Below are positions 35,410-44,303 of a DNA stretch of 64,000 nt, in pieces (position 1 is the first letter of the stretch; every line of letters starts with the position of its first letter). Made by a program: the position numbers and the translations under genes. Under the pieces are notes generated by a model that was given only the letters and a program-made list of their open reading frames with translations, was not told the DNA's origin and searched no databases. The DNA lies in contig NZ_CANMTX010000002.1 of NCBI RefSeq assembly GCF_947500985.1, positions 1-64,000 on the forward strand, given 5' to 3'. This DNA comes from an uncultured Maribacter sp. Its GTDB lineage: Bacteria > Bacteroidota > Bacteroidia > Flavobacteriales > Flavobacteriaceae.

Positions 35410-36007
35410 TGTGATACAGATCTGCTAGTTTATAAATCAAGTAATTTACGATTTGATTATCACTTTCACCACCACTTATCATGTTTTGAATTTCTATTTC
35501 ATTTTCAGCTTTAAAATAGTCCAAATCACCAGACCGATCATCACTAAAAATATTCCACGATTTAAGTCCGTCTAGCATTGATTTATGAGCTTCATATCGT
35601 TTTGTTATTGCTTGAACTCTCTTCTTATCAACTTTTACCGCTGACTCGTTTTCGTTTAGCAACTTATAATCGGCCGTAATTTGTGCATCTGCTTTTTCTG
35701 CTTCCGTAATAATTTTAAAATAAGCTCTAGATACTAAAGATTCATATTTAGAATGGAATCTAGATTCCATGTTATCATCATCAGCTAATGGCACTTCAGC
35801 ATCTGTACTAGCATATAAGTTATCTAGGTTATATGAGTTATCAGCAATCAGCGATTGTTTCCAAGCCTCGCTCTTAATATGTTCTTTCCAGACTTTTGCA
35901 TATTCTCGTTGGTAGTCAGTTTTCGACAATGCACAACTAGTAAGGCAAAATGCTGTCATCACAACTGTTAGCACAGCTGAAGTATTTCTTTTTAAAAATG
36001 TTTTCAT
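35396..36007 (-). CDS. Hypothetical lipoprotein
   Basis: A 203-residue lipoprotein (lipobox CLTSC, Cys25). The mature part is charged, helical, and rich in Glu and Lys; no known domain is recognised. It overlaps the GreA-like gene by 14 bases, so these genes are translated from one mRNA together with the FKBP. An envelope role is likely from the signal alone. Confidence 0.75.
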   Translation of the reverse strand: MKTFLKRNTSAVLTVVMTAFCLTSCALSKTDYQREYAKVWKEHIKSEAWKQSLIADNSYNLDNLYASTDAEVPLADDDNMESRFHSKYESLVSRAYFKIITEAEKADAQITADYKLLNENESAVKVDKKRVQAITKRYEAHKSMLDGLKSWNIFSDDRSGDLDYFKAENEIEIQNMISGGESDNQIVNYLIYKLADLYHIEGN

Positions 36008-36177
36008 ATAGTATAATGCTATTACAAACCATCTTATAAGTCTACTGTTCTAGATAAACTGATAGGTGCATTTTTGGGTAATAGATAATCAGAGGGGACA
36101 TACAATTTATAAATAAATATAAGAGTATACCTACCTTTTGAATAAGTTTTAAAAAAACAGGCTAAATAAAAAATAAC

Positions 36178-37293
36178 TCAACCGAACAAATAAGCTAACT
36201 TTTTACCTATTGAACTACCGATTGCAATACCCATACCACCTAAGCGGACACCACATGCAACATTGTTGGTTACTTGTTTTACTATTGGTTTCTTTTGTTG
36301 ACCAACACCCATTATACCACTCCAGCTGTAATCAATTTCGAAAACGGTATTTGGTAATATGACTGTATTTAATAGTTGCTTTAGTTTGTTTTCAATCAAG
36401 ACAGTATTAGCAAATTCAGTAGTTTCTTCTGTTTTAAAATCCAAATTACGCCCACCACCCAACAAAATACGATTATCAATATTTCTGAAATAGTAGTAGC
36501 CCTCTTCTAAATGAAAAGTACCTTTTATATGTAAATCTTTAATTGGCTTTGTAATCAACACTTGTGCTCGTGCCGGTTTAACATTCTCAGATAATAATTG
36601 AGCAGCAAAACCATTGGTGGCTATTAGTAATTTCTTGGTTATAAATTCTAGGTCATCTGTTCTGACTATTACTTTTGCACCTGCATCTTCAAAAGAATGT
36701 ACTTCGGTTGAATTTACAATTGTGATGCCTTTTTGCTGTGCTAATTGCACTAAAGATGTCATCATCTTACCGGTATCAATTTGCCCTTCAAAAACCTGAG
36801 ATATATAGTTGCTATTGATTCCTTTGAAATTGAAACTATCTGATGTAATCTTAAAGGCATCCTCTTTAAAAATGGGTTGTAGTAGTTCATTTACCGACCT
36901 TAATTCCGTCAGACAACGCTCGTACAACTCTAAATCTTTGCTTAAAAATAACTCGTGCCCACCATTATTCTGATACCCTATTGTTGCATCACCTAAAAGA
37001 TTTCGCAAAGAATGTATACCATCATATCTTTCTTGCACTAAGTTAATTACCTCTTGTTCTGAGTGTGTTTTTAAGTCGGATAAAATTTCTGAAATACTGC
37101 CAAAACAGGCAAATCCGGCATTTTTAGTACTCGCACCTTGCGGAAGTTTCCCTTTTTCCAAAATAAGAATACGTGCCTTCGGATGCATCCGTCTTAATTC
37201 TAATGCACAATTTAAGCCTACAATACCACTACCAATAATTGTAAAATCGATATTCGAAAACCACGATGTACGTTCCCAGAAGCTTAAATTCAT
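36178..37293 (-). CDS. FAD-dependent oxidoreductase (DAO family)
   Basis: A 371-residue flavoprotein. The dinucleotide-binding motif IGSGIVGLNCALELR is at about 21-35 and the second FAD contact ends in GVRLGGMGIAIGSSIG. It fits the D-amino-acid/glycine oxidase (DadA/ThiO) fold. The substrate is an amine or amino acid, not resolved. The first 15 residues before the FAD motif are longer than usual. No partner gene is adjacent. Confidence 0.88.
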   Translation of the reverse strand: MNLSFWERTSWFSNIDFTIIGSGIVGLNCALELRRMHPKARILILEKGKLPQGASTKNAGFACFGSISEILSDLKTHSEQEVINLVQERYDGIHSLRNLLGDATIGYQNNGGHELFLSKDLELYERCLTELRSVNELLQPIFKEDAFKITSDSFNFKGINSNYISQVFEGQIDTGKMMTSLVQLAQQKGITIVNSTEVHSFEDAGAKVIVRTDDLEFITKKLLIATNGFAAQLLSENVKPARAQVLITKPIKDLHIKGTFHLEEGYYYFRNIDNRILLGGGRNLDFKTEETTEFANTVLIENKLKQLLNTVILPNTVFEIDYSWSGIMGVGQQKKPIVKQVTNNVACGVRLGGMGIAIGSSIGKKLAYLFG

Positions 37294-37344
37294 AGTAGCA
37301 TTTTGATTGCGATAGAAGATAAAAAAATCAATCTAAAAAAAGAA

Positions 37345-37381
37345 TAAAAAAAACTCCAACATTGCTGTTAGAGTTTTTTTG
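37345..37381. terminator. Terminator between accC and the oxidoreductase gene
   Basis: AAACTCCAACA / TGTTAGAGTTT stem (one G-U) with A- and T-runs on both sides. It ends the fatty-acid operon on the minus strand. Confidence 0.85.
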
Positions 37382-37382
37382 A

Positions 37383-38735
37383 TTAATCTTCTTTAGGTGG
37401 ATTCATTTTCCAACTATCCATAAAGGCTGTCGTATAATTACCGGCCAAATAATCTGGATGATCCATTAATTGCCTGTGAAACGGAATAGTCGTCTTTATT
37501 CCTTCAATTACAAACTCATCTAAAGCACGCTTCATTTTATTGATTGCCTCTTCCCTAGTTTGGGCAGTAGTAATCAACTTAGCAATCATTGAATCGTAAT
37601 TTGGAGGAATACTATACCCACTATATACGTGCGTATCCATTCTTACCCCATGACCACCTGGTGTATGTAAGGTTGTAATCTTACCTGGCGATGGTCTAAA
37701 ATTGTTATATGGGTCTTCCGCATTAATTCTACACTCGATAGAATGTAGTTTTGGAAGATAGTTTTTACCTGAAATTGGCACACCTGCAGCTACAAGTATT
37801 TGCTCACGAATTAAATCGTAATCAATAACCTGCTCTGTAATTGGGTGCTCAACTTGAATACGCGTATTCATTTCCATAAAATAGAACTTACGGTGCTTAT
37901 CTACCAAAAATTCTATAGTACCGGCGCCTTCATATTTTATGAATTCCGCAGCCTTCACAGCAGCTTCACCCATTGCTTCTCTTAACTTATCTGTCATGAA
38001 AGGTGACGGAGTCTCCTCTGTCAACTTTTGGTGACGACGTTGAATAGAGCAATCTCTTTCTGATAGGTGACACGCCTTACCGAATTGATCACCTACAATT
38101 TGAATTTCAATATGTCTTGGTTCTTCGATCAACTTTTCCATATACATACCACCATTACCAAAAGCAGCAGTTGCTTCGTTAACGGCACTATCAAAAAGCT
38201 CTTCCATTTTGTCTTCAGAGAACACAGCGCGCATACCCTTACCACCACCACCGGCAGTAGCTTTAATCATTACAGGGTAGCCCATTTTCTTGGCTATTTT
38301 CTTGGCATCTGCAACATCTTTCAAAAGACCTTCTGAACCAGGTACACATGGTACACCAGCTTCTTTCATGGTTTCTTTGGCCGTAGCCTTATCTCCCATT
38401 TTGTCTATTTGGTCACCAGAAGCACCAATAAATTTTATTTCATGCTCTGCACATATACGTGAGAACTTTGAGTTTTCTGAAAGAAAACCATATCCTGGGT
38501 GAATAGCATCTGCATTTGTAATCTCTGCAGCCGCAATTATGTTAGGGATCTTTAAATAGGATTCGCTACTAGCAGCAGGACCAATACATACAGCTTCATC
38601 TGCAAAACGCACATGTAAACTTTCTTCGTCTGCCTTACTATATACAGCTACCGTTTTAATACCCATTTCTTTACAGGTACGAATAACACGCAAAGCGATT
38701 TCTCCCCTATTGGCAATCAGTATTTTTTTAAACAT
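37383..38735 (-). CDS. accC: Acetyl-CoA carboxylase, biotin carboxylase subunit
   Basis: A 450-residue ATP-grasp enzyme that carboxylates biotin on AccB. Motifs: [21 protein letters not shown] loop [12 protein letters not shown], and [14 protein letters not shown]. Length and order match AccC. It is the last gene of the fabH-accB-accC group and ends at a strong terminator. Confidence 0.98.
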   Translation of the reverse strand: MFKKILIANRGEIALRVIRTCKEMGIKTVAVYSKADEESLHVRFADEAVCIGPAASSESYLKIPNIIAAAEITNADAIHPGYGFLSENSKFSRICAEHEIKFIGASGDQIDKMGDKATAKETMKEAGVPCVPGSEGLLKDVADAKKIAKKMGYPVMIKATAGGGGKGMRAVFSEDKMEELFDSAVNEATAAFGNGGMYMEKLIEEPRHIEIQIVGDQFGKACHLSERDCSIQRRHQKLTEETPSPFMTDKLREAMGEAAVKAAEFIKYEGAGTIEFLVDKHRKFYFMEMNTRIQVEHPITEQVIDYDLIREQILVAAGVPISGKNYLPKLHSIECRINAEDPYNNFRPSPGKITTLHTPGGHGVRMDTHVYSGYSIPPNYDSMIAKLITTAQTREEAINKMKRALDEFVIEGIKTTIPFHRQLMDHPDYLAGNYTTAFMDSWKMNPPKED

Positions 38736-38819
38736 CTTTTAAATTTTAAGTTCTTGATTCCATAACATTCTTAAACATCGTTTAGCAACGGCATCTAACA
38801 ATAACTACTCAAAATTTAG

Positions 38820-39311
38820 TTAAGACGGATCTACCAAGAATAATGGTTGATCAAACTCTACTGGTGAAGAATCATCTACCAATATCTTAACGATAGTACC
38901 AGAAACTTCAGATTCTATGTCGTTGAACAATTTCATTGCCTCAATAACACATAGTACATCTCCAGTACCAATAGTTTGTCCTACCTCAACAAAAACTGGT
39001 TTGTCAGGAGAAGGCTTTCTATAAAAAGTACCAATAATCGGAGATTTTATAGTGATGTATTTATCATCTTCAGCTTTTTGCTTTTCAGCTTCTGTAGCTC
39101 CGGCTGCTGCAGGAACTTCTACTGGTGCAGGAGCTGCAGCTGACATAGCTTGTTGAGCCATAGGCATCGTATGCACATAAGTTGGCTCAGAATTAGCTGA
39201 TAAGCTTCCGGTACGAATGGTGATCTTAATATCATCCGTTTCCAGTTTTACCTCGCTAGCGCCAGATTTGGCAACAAACTTGATAAGGCTTTGAATTTCT
39301 TTAATATCCAT
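38820..39311 (-). CDS. accB: Acetyl-CoA carboxylase, biotin carrier protein
   Basis: A 163-residue protein with an N-terminal helical region, a Pro/Ala-rich linker (about 55-75) and a C-terminal biotinyl domain (88-163). The biotin lysine is Lys127 in EAMKLFND. It works with AccC downstream (84-base gap), in the first step of fatty-acid synthesis. Confidence 0.98.
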   Translation of the reverse strand: MDIKEIQSLIKFVAKSGASEVKLETDDIKITIRTGSLSANSEPTYVHTMPMAQQAMSAAAPAPVEVPAAAGATEAEKQKAEDDKYITIKSPIIGTFYRKPSPDKPVFVEVGQTIGTGDVLCVIEAMKLFNDIESEVSGTIVKILVDDSSPVEFDQPLFLVDPS

Positions 39312-39344
39312 ATTTTCTAAGTTATAATTGGTAGTTGTTGTTTG

Positions 39345-40337
39345 TTAATAAGCCCATTTCAAGTAGATAGAACCCCATGTAAAGCCGCCACCGAAGGCTG
39401 CAAATACAAGATTATCTCCTTTTTTAAGCTGTTTTTCGTAATCGAATAATAATAATGGTAAGGTTGCTGAAGTGGTATTACCGTAACGTTGAATATTCAT
39501 CAACACTTTTGATTCGCCTACACCCATTCTTTTAGCAGTGGCATCAATTATACGTTTATTCGCTTGATGCGGCACTAGCCAGTCTACATCCTCTTCAGTA
39601 AGATCATTTCTATCCATGATTTTCGCTGCTACATCTGCCATATTAGATACCGCAAATTTAAACACTGTTTTTCCTTCTTGAAAAATGTAGTGTTTTTTAT
39701 TGGTCACGCTTTCTATAGTAGCCGGCATTAATGATCCGCCACCTTCCATGCCCAAAAATTGTCTTCCGCTACCGTCTGCTCTCAAATACTCATCTTGTAG
39801 ACCAAGACCTTCTGTATTTGGCTCAAAAAGCACGGCCCCGGCACCATCTCCAAAAATAATACATGTGGTACGGTCGGTATAATCAATAATAGATGACATT
39901 TTATCTGCCCCTATAAGTAATACTTTTTTATATCTACCGGTTTCGATATGACCGGCAACTGTTGACATGCCAAAAAGAAAACTTGAACATGCGGCTAATA
40001 AATCGTAGGCAAAAGCATTAACGGCTCCAATTTCTGAAGCAACAAAAGCAGCTGTAGAAGCTACCATACTATCGGGTGTTGCCGTAGCAACTATAACAAG
40101 GTCTATTTCTGAGGCATCTAGCCCCTTCTTCTCCATGAGGTCTTGTGCCGCTTTAATGGCCAAATACGACGTACCTTCTCCCTCTTCCTTCTTTAGTACC
40201 CTTCTTTCTTTAATGCCCGTTCTGCTGGTGATCCATTCGTCATTGGTATCAACCAAGTCCTCGAGCATTTTGTTGGTCATTACAAACTGGGGAACATAGC
40301 CTCCTACCGCGGTAATAGCTGCTGTAATTTTGGTCAT
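39345..40337 (-). CDS. fabH: β-Ketoacyl-ACP synthase III
   Basis: A 330-residue enzyme that starts fatty-acid synthesis by condensing acetyl-CoA with malonyl-ACP. The catalytic triad is present: Cys117 (LLAACSSF), His in VPHQANKRI and Asn in QRYGNTTSATLP. It lies 33 bases upstream of accB. It is separated from rpmF by a terminator-like hairpin, though the gene order rpmF-fabH-accB-accC is conserved in the phylum. Confidence 0.97.
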   Translation of the reverse strand: MTKITAAITAVGGYVPQFVMTNKMLEDLVDTNDEWITSRTGIKERRVLKKEEGEGTSYLAIKAAQDLMEKKGLDASEIDLVIVATATPDSMVASTAAFVASEIGAVNAFAYDLLAACSSFLFGMSTVAGHIETGRYKKVLLIGADKMSSIIDYTDRTTCIIFGDGAGAVLFEPNTEGLGLQDEYLRADGSGRQFLGMEGGGSLMPATIESVTNKKHYIFQEGKTVFKFAVSNMADVAAKIMDRNDLTEEDVDWLVPHQANKRIIDATAKRMGVGESKVLMNIQRYGNTTSATLPLLLFDYEKQLKKGDNLVFAAFGGGFTWGSIYLKWAY

Positions 40338-40513
40338 ACTTTATTTGCTTTCTTGTAAAAAACTTAAAAAACCTGTCAAAAGTCATGAAAATTAGTGATT
40401 TTCAACGACTTTTTGGGTAAAGTTATCGGGTTTTTGAAAAATTGCAATTAATAGCCATATCCATTTAAGCCCTTGAATTATCTGAATAACAAGGTGGTAA
40501 AAAACAAATTGGG

Positions 40514-40551
40514 CTAAAAAAAACTCCCTCCTTCAAATGAAGTGGGAGTTT
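40514..40551 (-). terminator. Hairpin between rpmF and fabH
   Basis: AAACTCCC / GGGAGTTT stem with inner CTTC/GAAG, followed by a T-run on the minus strand. It may act as a partial terminator between the ribosomal and lipid genes. Confidence 0.75.
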
Positions 40552-40570
40552 AGTATAATATAAAAGGGTC

Positions 40571-40768
40571 TTAAGCTTCTGCTTCTTCGGTTTTGTCAAC
40601 CAAAACTTGACCTCTATAATGTAATTTTCCTTCGTGCCAGTGAGCTCTATGAAATAGGTGAGTCTCGCCAGTTGTAGAATCTGTAGCCAAAGTAGGAGCT
40701 ACTGCCTTATAATGTGTTCTTCTTTTGTCTCTCCTTGTTTTGGAAATTTTTCTCTTAGGATGTGCCAT
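40571..40768 (-). CDS. rpmF: 50S ribosomal protein L32
   Basis: A 65-residue basic protein of the large ribosomal subunit. The start [21 protein letters not shown] is typical of Bacteroidota L32, which lacks the zinc cysteines found in some other phyla. It lies 7 bases after the DUF177 gene, the same pairing found in most bacteria. Confidence 0.98.
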   Translation of the reverse strand: MAHPKRKISKTRRDKRRTHYKAVAPTLATDSTTGETHLFHRAHWHEGKLHYRGQVLVDKTEEAEA

Positions 40769-40775
40769 TTAAACC

Positions 40776-41306
40776 TTATTTATCCGTTAATAGTTTCTTT
40801 AATTCGTCCCAACGGGGATCGTTTTCTTCTTTTTCTGATCTTTTCTCTTTTGGTTGAAGCTCGTTTAACCTGTCTAACACTTCAGATTCTAAAGTGCCAT
40901 CTTCAATACCAGGATGAATTCTTTTTTGTGGAACTGCCAATACTAGCATTTCATACACATATTGCGCAATGTTCAATTGGTGTTCGTTATGCGGAAGAAT
41001 TAATATTTCATCATTCTCATCATTATACTCTTCACCAAACTTAACTACCAAATGCAAATCTCCGCTTATAGCTTGATCATACGGCTCGCTAGTTATGTCA
41101 CAATCAACATTCACTGTTCCTGATGCTTCCAAATCAACCTCCATCATTGTACTTGTTTTATGAAGTACTACATCTAAATTGATGTTGGTAGCGTTGAATT
41201 CATCGTATCCAAAAGAATCAAAGAACGTATTTTCAATCTGGTAATTAAAGTTGTGTTTCCCTTGCTTCAATCCTGAGAAAGGAATATTGAACTCCTTTTG
41301 CTTCAT
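40776..41306 (-). CDS. DUF177/YceD-family protein
   Basis: A 176-residue protein of the YceD (DUF177) family, linked to 23S rRNA accumulation in other bacteria and nearly always encoded before rpmF. β-rich N-terminal part, conserved CDITSEPYD segment, and a charged C-terminus. The start at 41306 (MKQKEFNIPF) fits better than the ATG 36 bases upstream. It forms a unit with rpmF. Confidence 0.9.
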   Translation of the reverse strand: MKQKEFNIPFSGLKQGKHNFNYQIENTFFDSFGYDEFNATNINLDVVLHKTSTMMEVDLEASGTVNVDCDITSEPYDQAISGDLHLVVKFGEEYNDENDEILILPHNEHQLNIAQYVYEMLVLAVPQKRIHPGIEDGTLESEVLDRLNELQPKEKRSEKEENDPRWDELKKLLTDK

Positions 41307-41428
41307 CTCGTACACACTTAAATTAACACTAATCGCCCACAAAAGGCGGGTGCAAAGATACTATAATTTTGATAAAAGACAATAGTTATCAACTATTTAT
41401 CTTCATAACTTTTTAATCTGACTAAAAA

Positions 41429-42481
41429 TTAACGTTCCCGCTTTAAACGTTGCTTTTTTAATACGTCTTTTGTTAGCTCTTCATACTCTGTTCTGTTCTT
41501 AAAAATCTTCAATGCCATAAAGACCGCTTCTTTGAAGGAGCTCTCGTCAGCTACCCCTTTTCCTGCTATTTCATAGGCAGTACCATGATCCGGCGATGTT
41601 CTAACTTTACTTAAACCTGCCGTGAAATTTACACCTTGACCAAATGCTATTGTTTTAAACGGAATTAATCCTTGGTCATGATATGCCGCTAAAATTGCAT
41701 CGAACTTTTTATAGCCATCAGATCCAAAAAAACTATCTGCTGAATATGGTCCATATACTAAATGACCCATATTAGACATTTCTTTAATAACCGGCTTCAT
41801 TACCTCATCATCTTCTTTACCAATTACGCCATTATCTCCGCTATGCGGATTTATACCTAACAAAGCGATTTTTGGCTTACGAATACCAAAATCCATCATC
41901 AACGACTTTTCAATGGTATTGATCTTATCTCGTATTAGTCTCGGAATTATTGCAGCAGAAACATCTTTTACAGCTACATGATCTGTAAGCAAACCTACCT
42001 TTAAGGTATCTGTCACCATAAACATTAAACTTTCACCTTCAAGCTCCTGTGCTAAAAAGTCTGTATGCCCTGGAAATTTAAATTCTTCTGACTGAATATT
42101 GTTTTTATTGATCGGTGCCGTTACCAACACATCTATATCTCCCTTTTTTAATGCGTCTACTGCAGCTCGCAATGATTTAATGGCATATTCACCACCATCT
42201 TTAGTCGCCTGCCCAAAATTAATTCTAGGTACTTCTTTCCAAACATTTACAATGTTAATCTTATTGTCTATGGCTTTCGAAGCTTCTGGTATTCCGTTAA
42301 AAACAATATTGAGCTTTAATTGTTTCATTTGAAAAGAAACCGTCTTATTAGAGGCAAATATAACGGGAGTACAAAAGTCTAACATTCTGCTGTCTTCGAA
42401 TGTTTTTAACGCTACCTCACAACCTATTCCGTTCAAGTCTCCTATAGAGATGCCTAACCTAATTTTCCTGTTTTCCTCCAT
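41429..42481 (-). CDS. pdxA: 4-Hydroxythreonine-4-phosphate dehydrogenase
   Basis: A 350-residue NAD-dependent enzyme of pyridoxal-5'-phosphate synthesis. Motifs: GISIGDLNGIGCEV near the N-terminus, PGHTDFLAQ, INPHSGDNGVIG and AYHDQGLIPFK, which carry the metal-binding histidines. The start at 42481 (MEENRKIRLG) is preferred to the ATG 36 bases upstream. It lies upstream of the DUF177-rpmF-fabH-accBC set and faces ribE divergently. Confidence 0.96.
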   Translation of the reverse strand: MEENRKIRLGISIGDLNGIGCEVALKTFEDSRMLDFCTPVIFASNKTVSFQMKQLKLNIVFNGIPEASKAIDNKINIVNVWKEVPRINFGQATKDGGEYAIKSLRAAVDALKKGDIDVLVTAPINKNNIQSEEFKFPGHTDFLAQELEGESLMFMVTDTLKVGLLTDHVAVKDVSAAIIPRLIRDKINTIEKSLMMDFGIRKPKIALLGINPHSGDNGVIGKEDDEVMKPVIKEMSNMGHLVYGPYSADSFFGSDGYKKFDAILAAYHDQGLIPFKTIAFGQGVNFTAGLSKVRTSPDHGTAYEIAGKGVADESSFKEAVFMALKIFKNRTEYEELTKDVLKKQRLKRER

Positions 42482-42618
42482 GATAATCTGTACCTTTGTA
42501 ACCCCACCTAAAGCCATAAAAATGGTTTCAATCTCCCGAAAGGAAGATAAAGTGGTTATCCCATTTATACATTGGGATATAAATATTGAAGCACAAAATT
42601 ACTTAAATTAAACGACAC

Positions 42619-43203
42619 ATGTTTACGGGAATTATTGAAACATTGGGTAAGGTTACTTCTCTTGAAGCTAAAGGCGGTAACTTAGATATTACTATAGAAT
42701 CGAGTTTAACACCTGAACTGAAAATAGATCAAAGTGTTGCACATAACGGTGTTTGCTTAACGGTTGTTAGCCTAACGGATACTACCTATACCGTAACCGC
42801 AATTGCTGAAACATTAAGCAAAACCAACCTTAATAGCTTAAAAACAAATGATTCCGTAAACTTAGAGCGCGCTATGATTTTGGGGTCTAGGTTAGACGGA
42901 CATATTGTTCAAGGTCATGTTGATCAAACCGGGGAATGTACTAGCGTAAAAGAAGATAATGGCAGTTGGATTTTTTCATTTACCTACGATGCGAAAACTG
43001 GAAACCCAACTATTGAAAAGGGATCTATTACCATTGACGGTACAAGTTTAACGGTAGTGAATTCTGGTAAGAATACTTTTGAAGTAGCGATTATACCTTA
43101 TACTTACGAGCATACTAGATTTAACACTTACAAACCGGGTACTATTGTAAACCTGGAGTTTGATGTTATTGGGAAGTATGTTGCAAAGTTGATGGCGAAA
43201 TAA
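42619..43203 (+). CDS. ribE: Riboflavin synthase, alpha subunit
   Basis: A 194-residue enzyme that makes riboflavin from two lumazine molecules. Two tandem lumazine-binding barrels are seen, each with a MFTGIIE or GHIVQGHVD type start. Length is typical. No FMN riboswitch was recognised upstream. It is a single gene divergent from pdxA and convergent with the acyltransferase gene (4-base gap). Confidence 0.97.
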   Translation: MFTGIIETLGKVTSLEAKGGNLDITIESSLTPELKIDQSVAHNGVCLTVVSLTDTTYTVTAIAETLSKTNLNSLKTNDSVNLERAMILGSRLDGHIVQGHVDQTGECTSVKEDNGSWIFSFTYDAKTGNPTIEKGSITIDGTSLTVVNSGKNTFEVAIIPYTYEHTRFNTYKPGTIVNLEFDVIGKYVAKLMAK

Positions 43204-43207
43204 CCAG

Positions 43208-44296
43208 CTATACCTTAATAAATATCTTTTTTTGATATAAAATATAGCCCACTAGGCTATAGAATAGCACTACACTTAACCCATATAAAAGGGACGATGT
43301 TTCTAGGGCCAGGAAATCATGTACATATACGGTTTGAAATAACCACCCGTGTAACGAGGTATCGCCAACTTGTATTTGGCCCATTACCTTACTAATAAAA
43401 CTTGACAAGAAATAAATAATAATAGCATTTGCCCCTGCATATCTGAAGACGGAGCCGAATTCTATTTTCTTGACATCTGTTAAATAATAAATCAACGACA
43501 GTATAAGATTTGCCCAACCTGCGGTTACCAGCACAAAACTACTTGTCCAAAGGGCTTTATTGATTGGGAATACTAAATCCCAAATATGTCCTATAATTAA
43601 AAGACTACCGCCCAACCCCATTAAAATAGTTGCTTTCTTTTCTTGTTTACTGGTTAAGATGAGTCCTGTAAATACTCCTAACAAGGAGCTTGCGATTGAA
43701 GGTATGGTACTTAACAATCCTTCTGGGTCATAATCTGCTTTGTAATTGTGAGAACCGAATACTTTTACATCTATCCAATTGGCTAAATTATTTGGTGCCC
43801 TTTCTAATGTTGATGTCACTCCGTCTACAGGAACAAATGTCATCAACAGCCAGTATCCTATTAATAATATCGCTGTTACCCAAATCAACTGTTTCCAATT
43901 CAGGTTGATGAATAACAATGCGGCAAAAAAGAACACGACACCTATGCGTTGCAACACCCCAGGAAAACGAATATCACTGAAGCTTTTAAAGAACGGAAAG
44001 TGAATAAGAAACGCACCTAAGAAGAGTCCTAGTACAATTAACTTCAACGCTCTTATTACTATTTTTTTATACGCTTTGGCATCTACGGCTCTATTTTTAT
44101 AGGAGAATGCAATTGATGTGCCCACAATAAATAAGAAGAAAGGAAAAACTAAATCGGTCGGTGTATAGCCATGCCAATCGGCATGGAGGAAAGGGGCATA
44201 CACATTAGACCATGTACCTGGTGTATTTACCAAGACCATTAGTAATATGGTAGCTCCTCTAAATATATCGACCGATAAAATTCTATCCTTCACCAT
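43208..44296 (-). CDS. NagX-like membrane acyltransferase (DUF5009)
   Basis: A 362-residue inner-membrane protein with about 10 hydrophobic helices. It matches the heparan-α-glucosaminide N-acetyltransferase/DUF5009 family: RILSVDIFRGATILLMVLVN at the start, then HADWHGYTPTDLVFPFFLF with candidate catalytic His. NagX-like proteins act in amino-sugar use. It lies 7 bases after a Na+/solute symporter gene, so the pair probably works in sugar uptake and modification. Confidence 0.88.
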   Translation of the reverse strand: MVKDRILSVDIFRGATILLMVLVNTPGTWSNVYAPFLHADWHGYTPTDLVFPFFLFIVGTSIAFSYKNRAVDAKAYKKIVIRALKLIVLGLFLGAFLIHFPFFKSFSDIRFPGVLQRIGVVFFFAALLFINLNWKQLIWVTAILLIGYWLLMTFVPVDGVTSTLERAPNNLANWIDVKVFGSHNYKADYDPEGLLSTIPSIASSLLGVFTGLILTSKQEKKATILMGLGGSLLIIGHIWDLVFPINKALWTSSFVLVTAGWANLILSLIYYLTDVKKIEFGSVFRYAGANAIIIYFLSSFISKVMGQIQVGDTSLHGWLFQTVYVHDFLALETSSLLYGLSVVLFYSLVGYILYQKKIFIKV

Positions 44297-44303
44297 CCTA
44301 CTG

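Noticed and set aside
42482-42618. FMN riboswitch before ribE
   Set aside because: The gap is only 137 bases and holds none of the conserved riboswitch segments.
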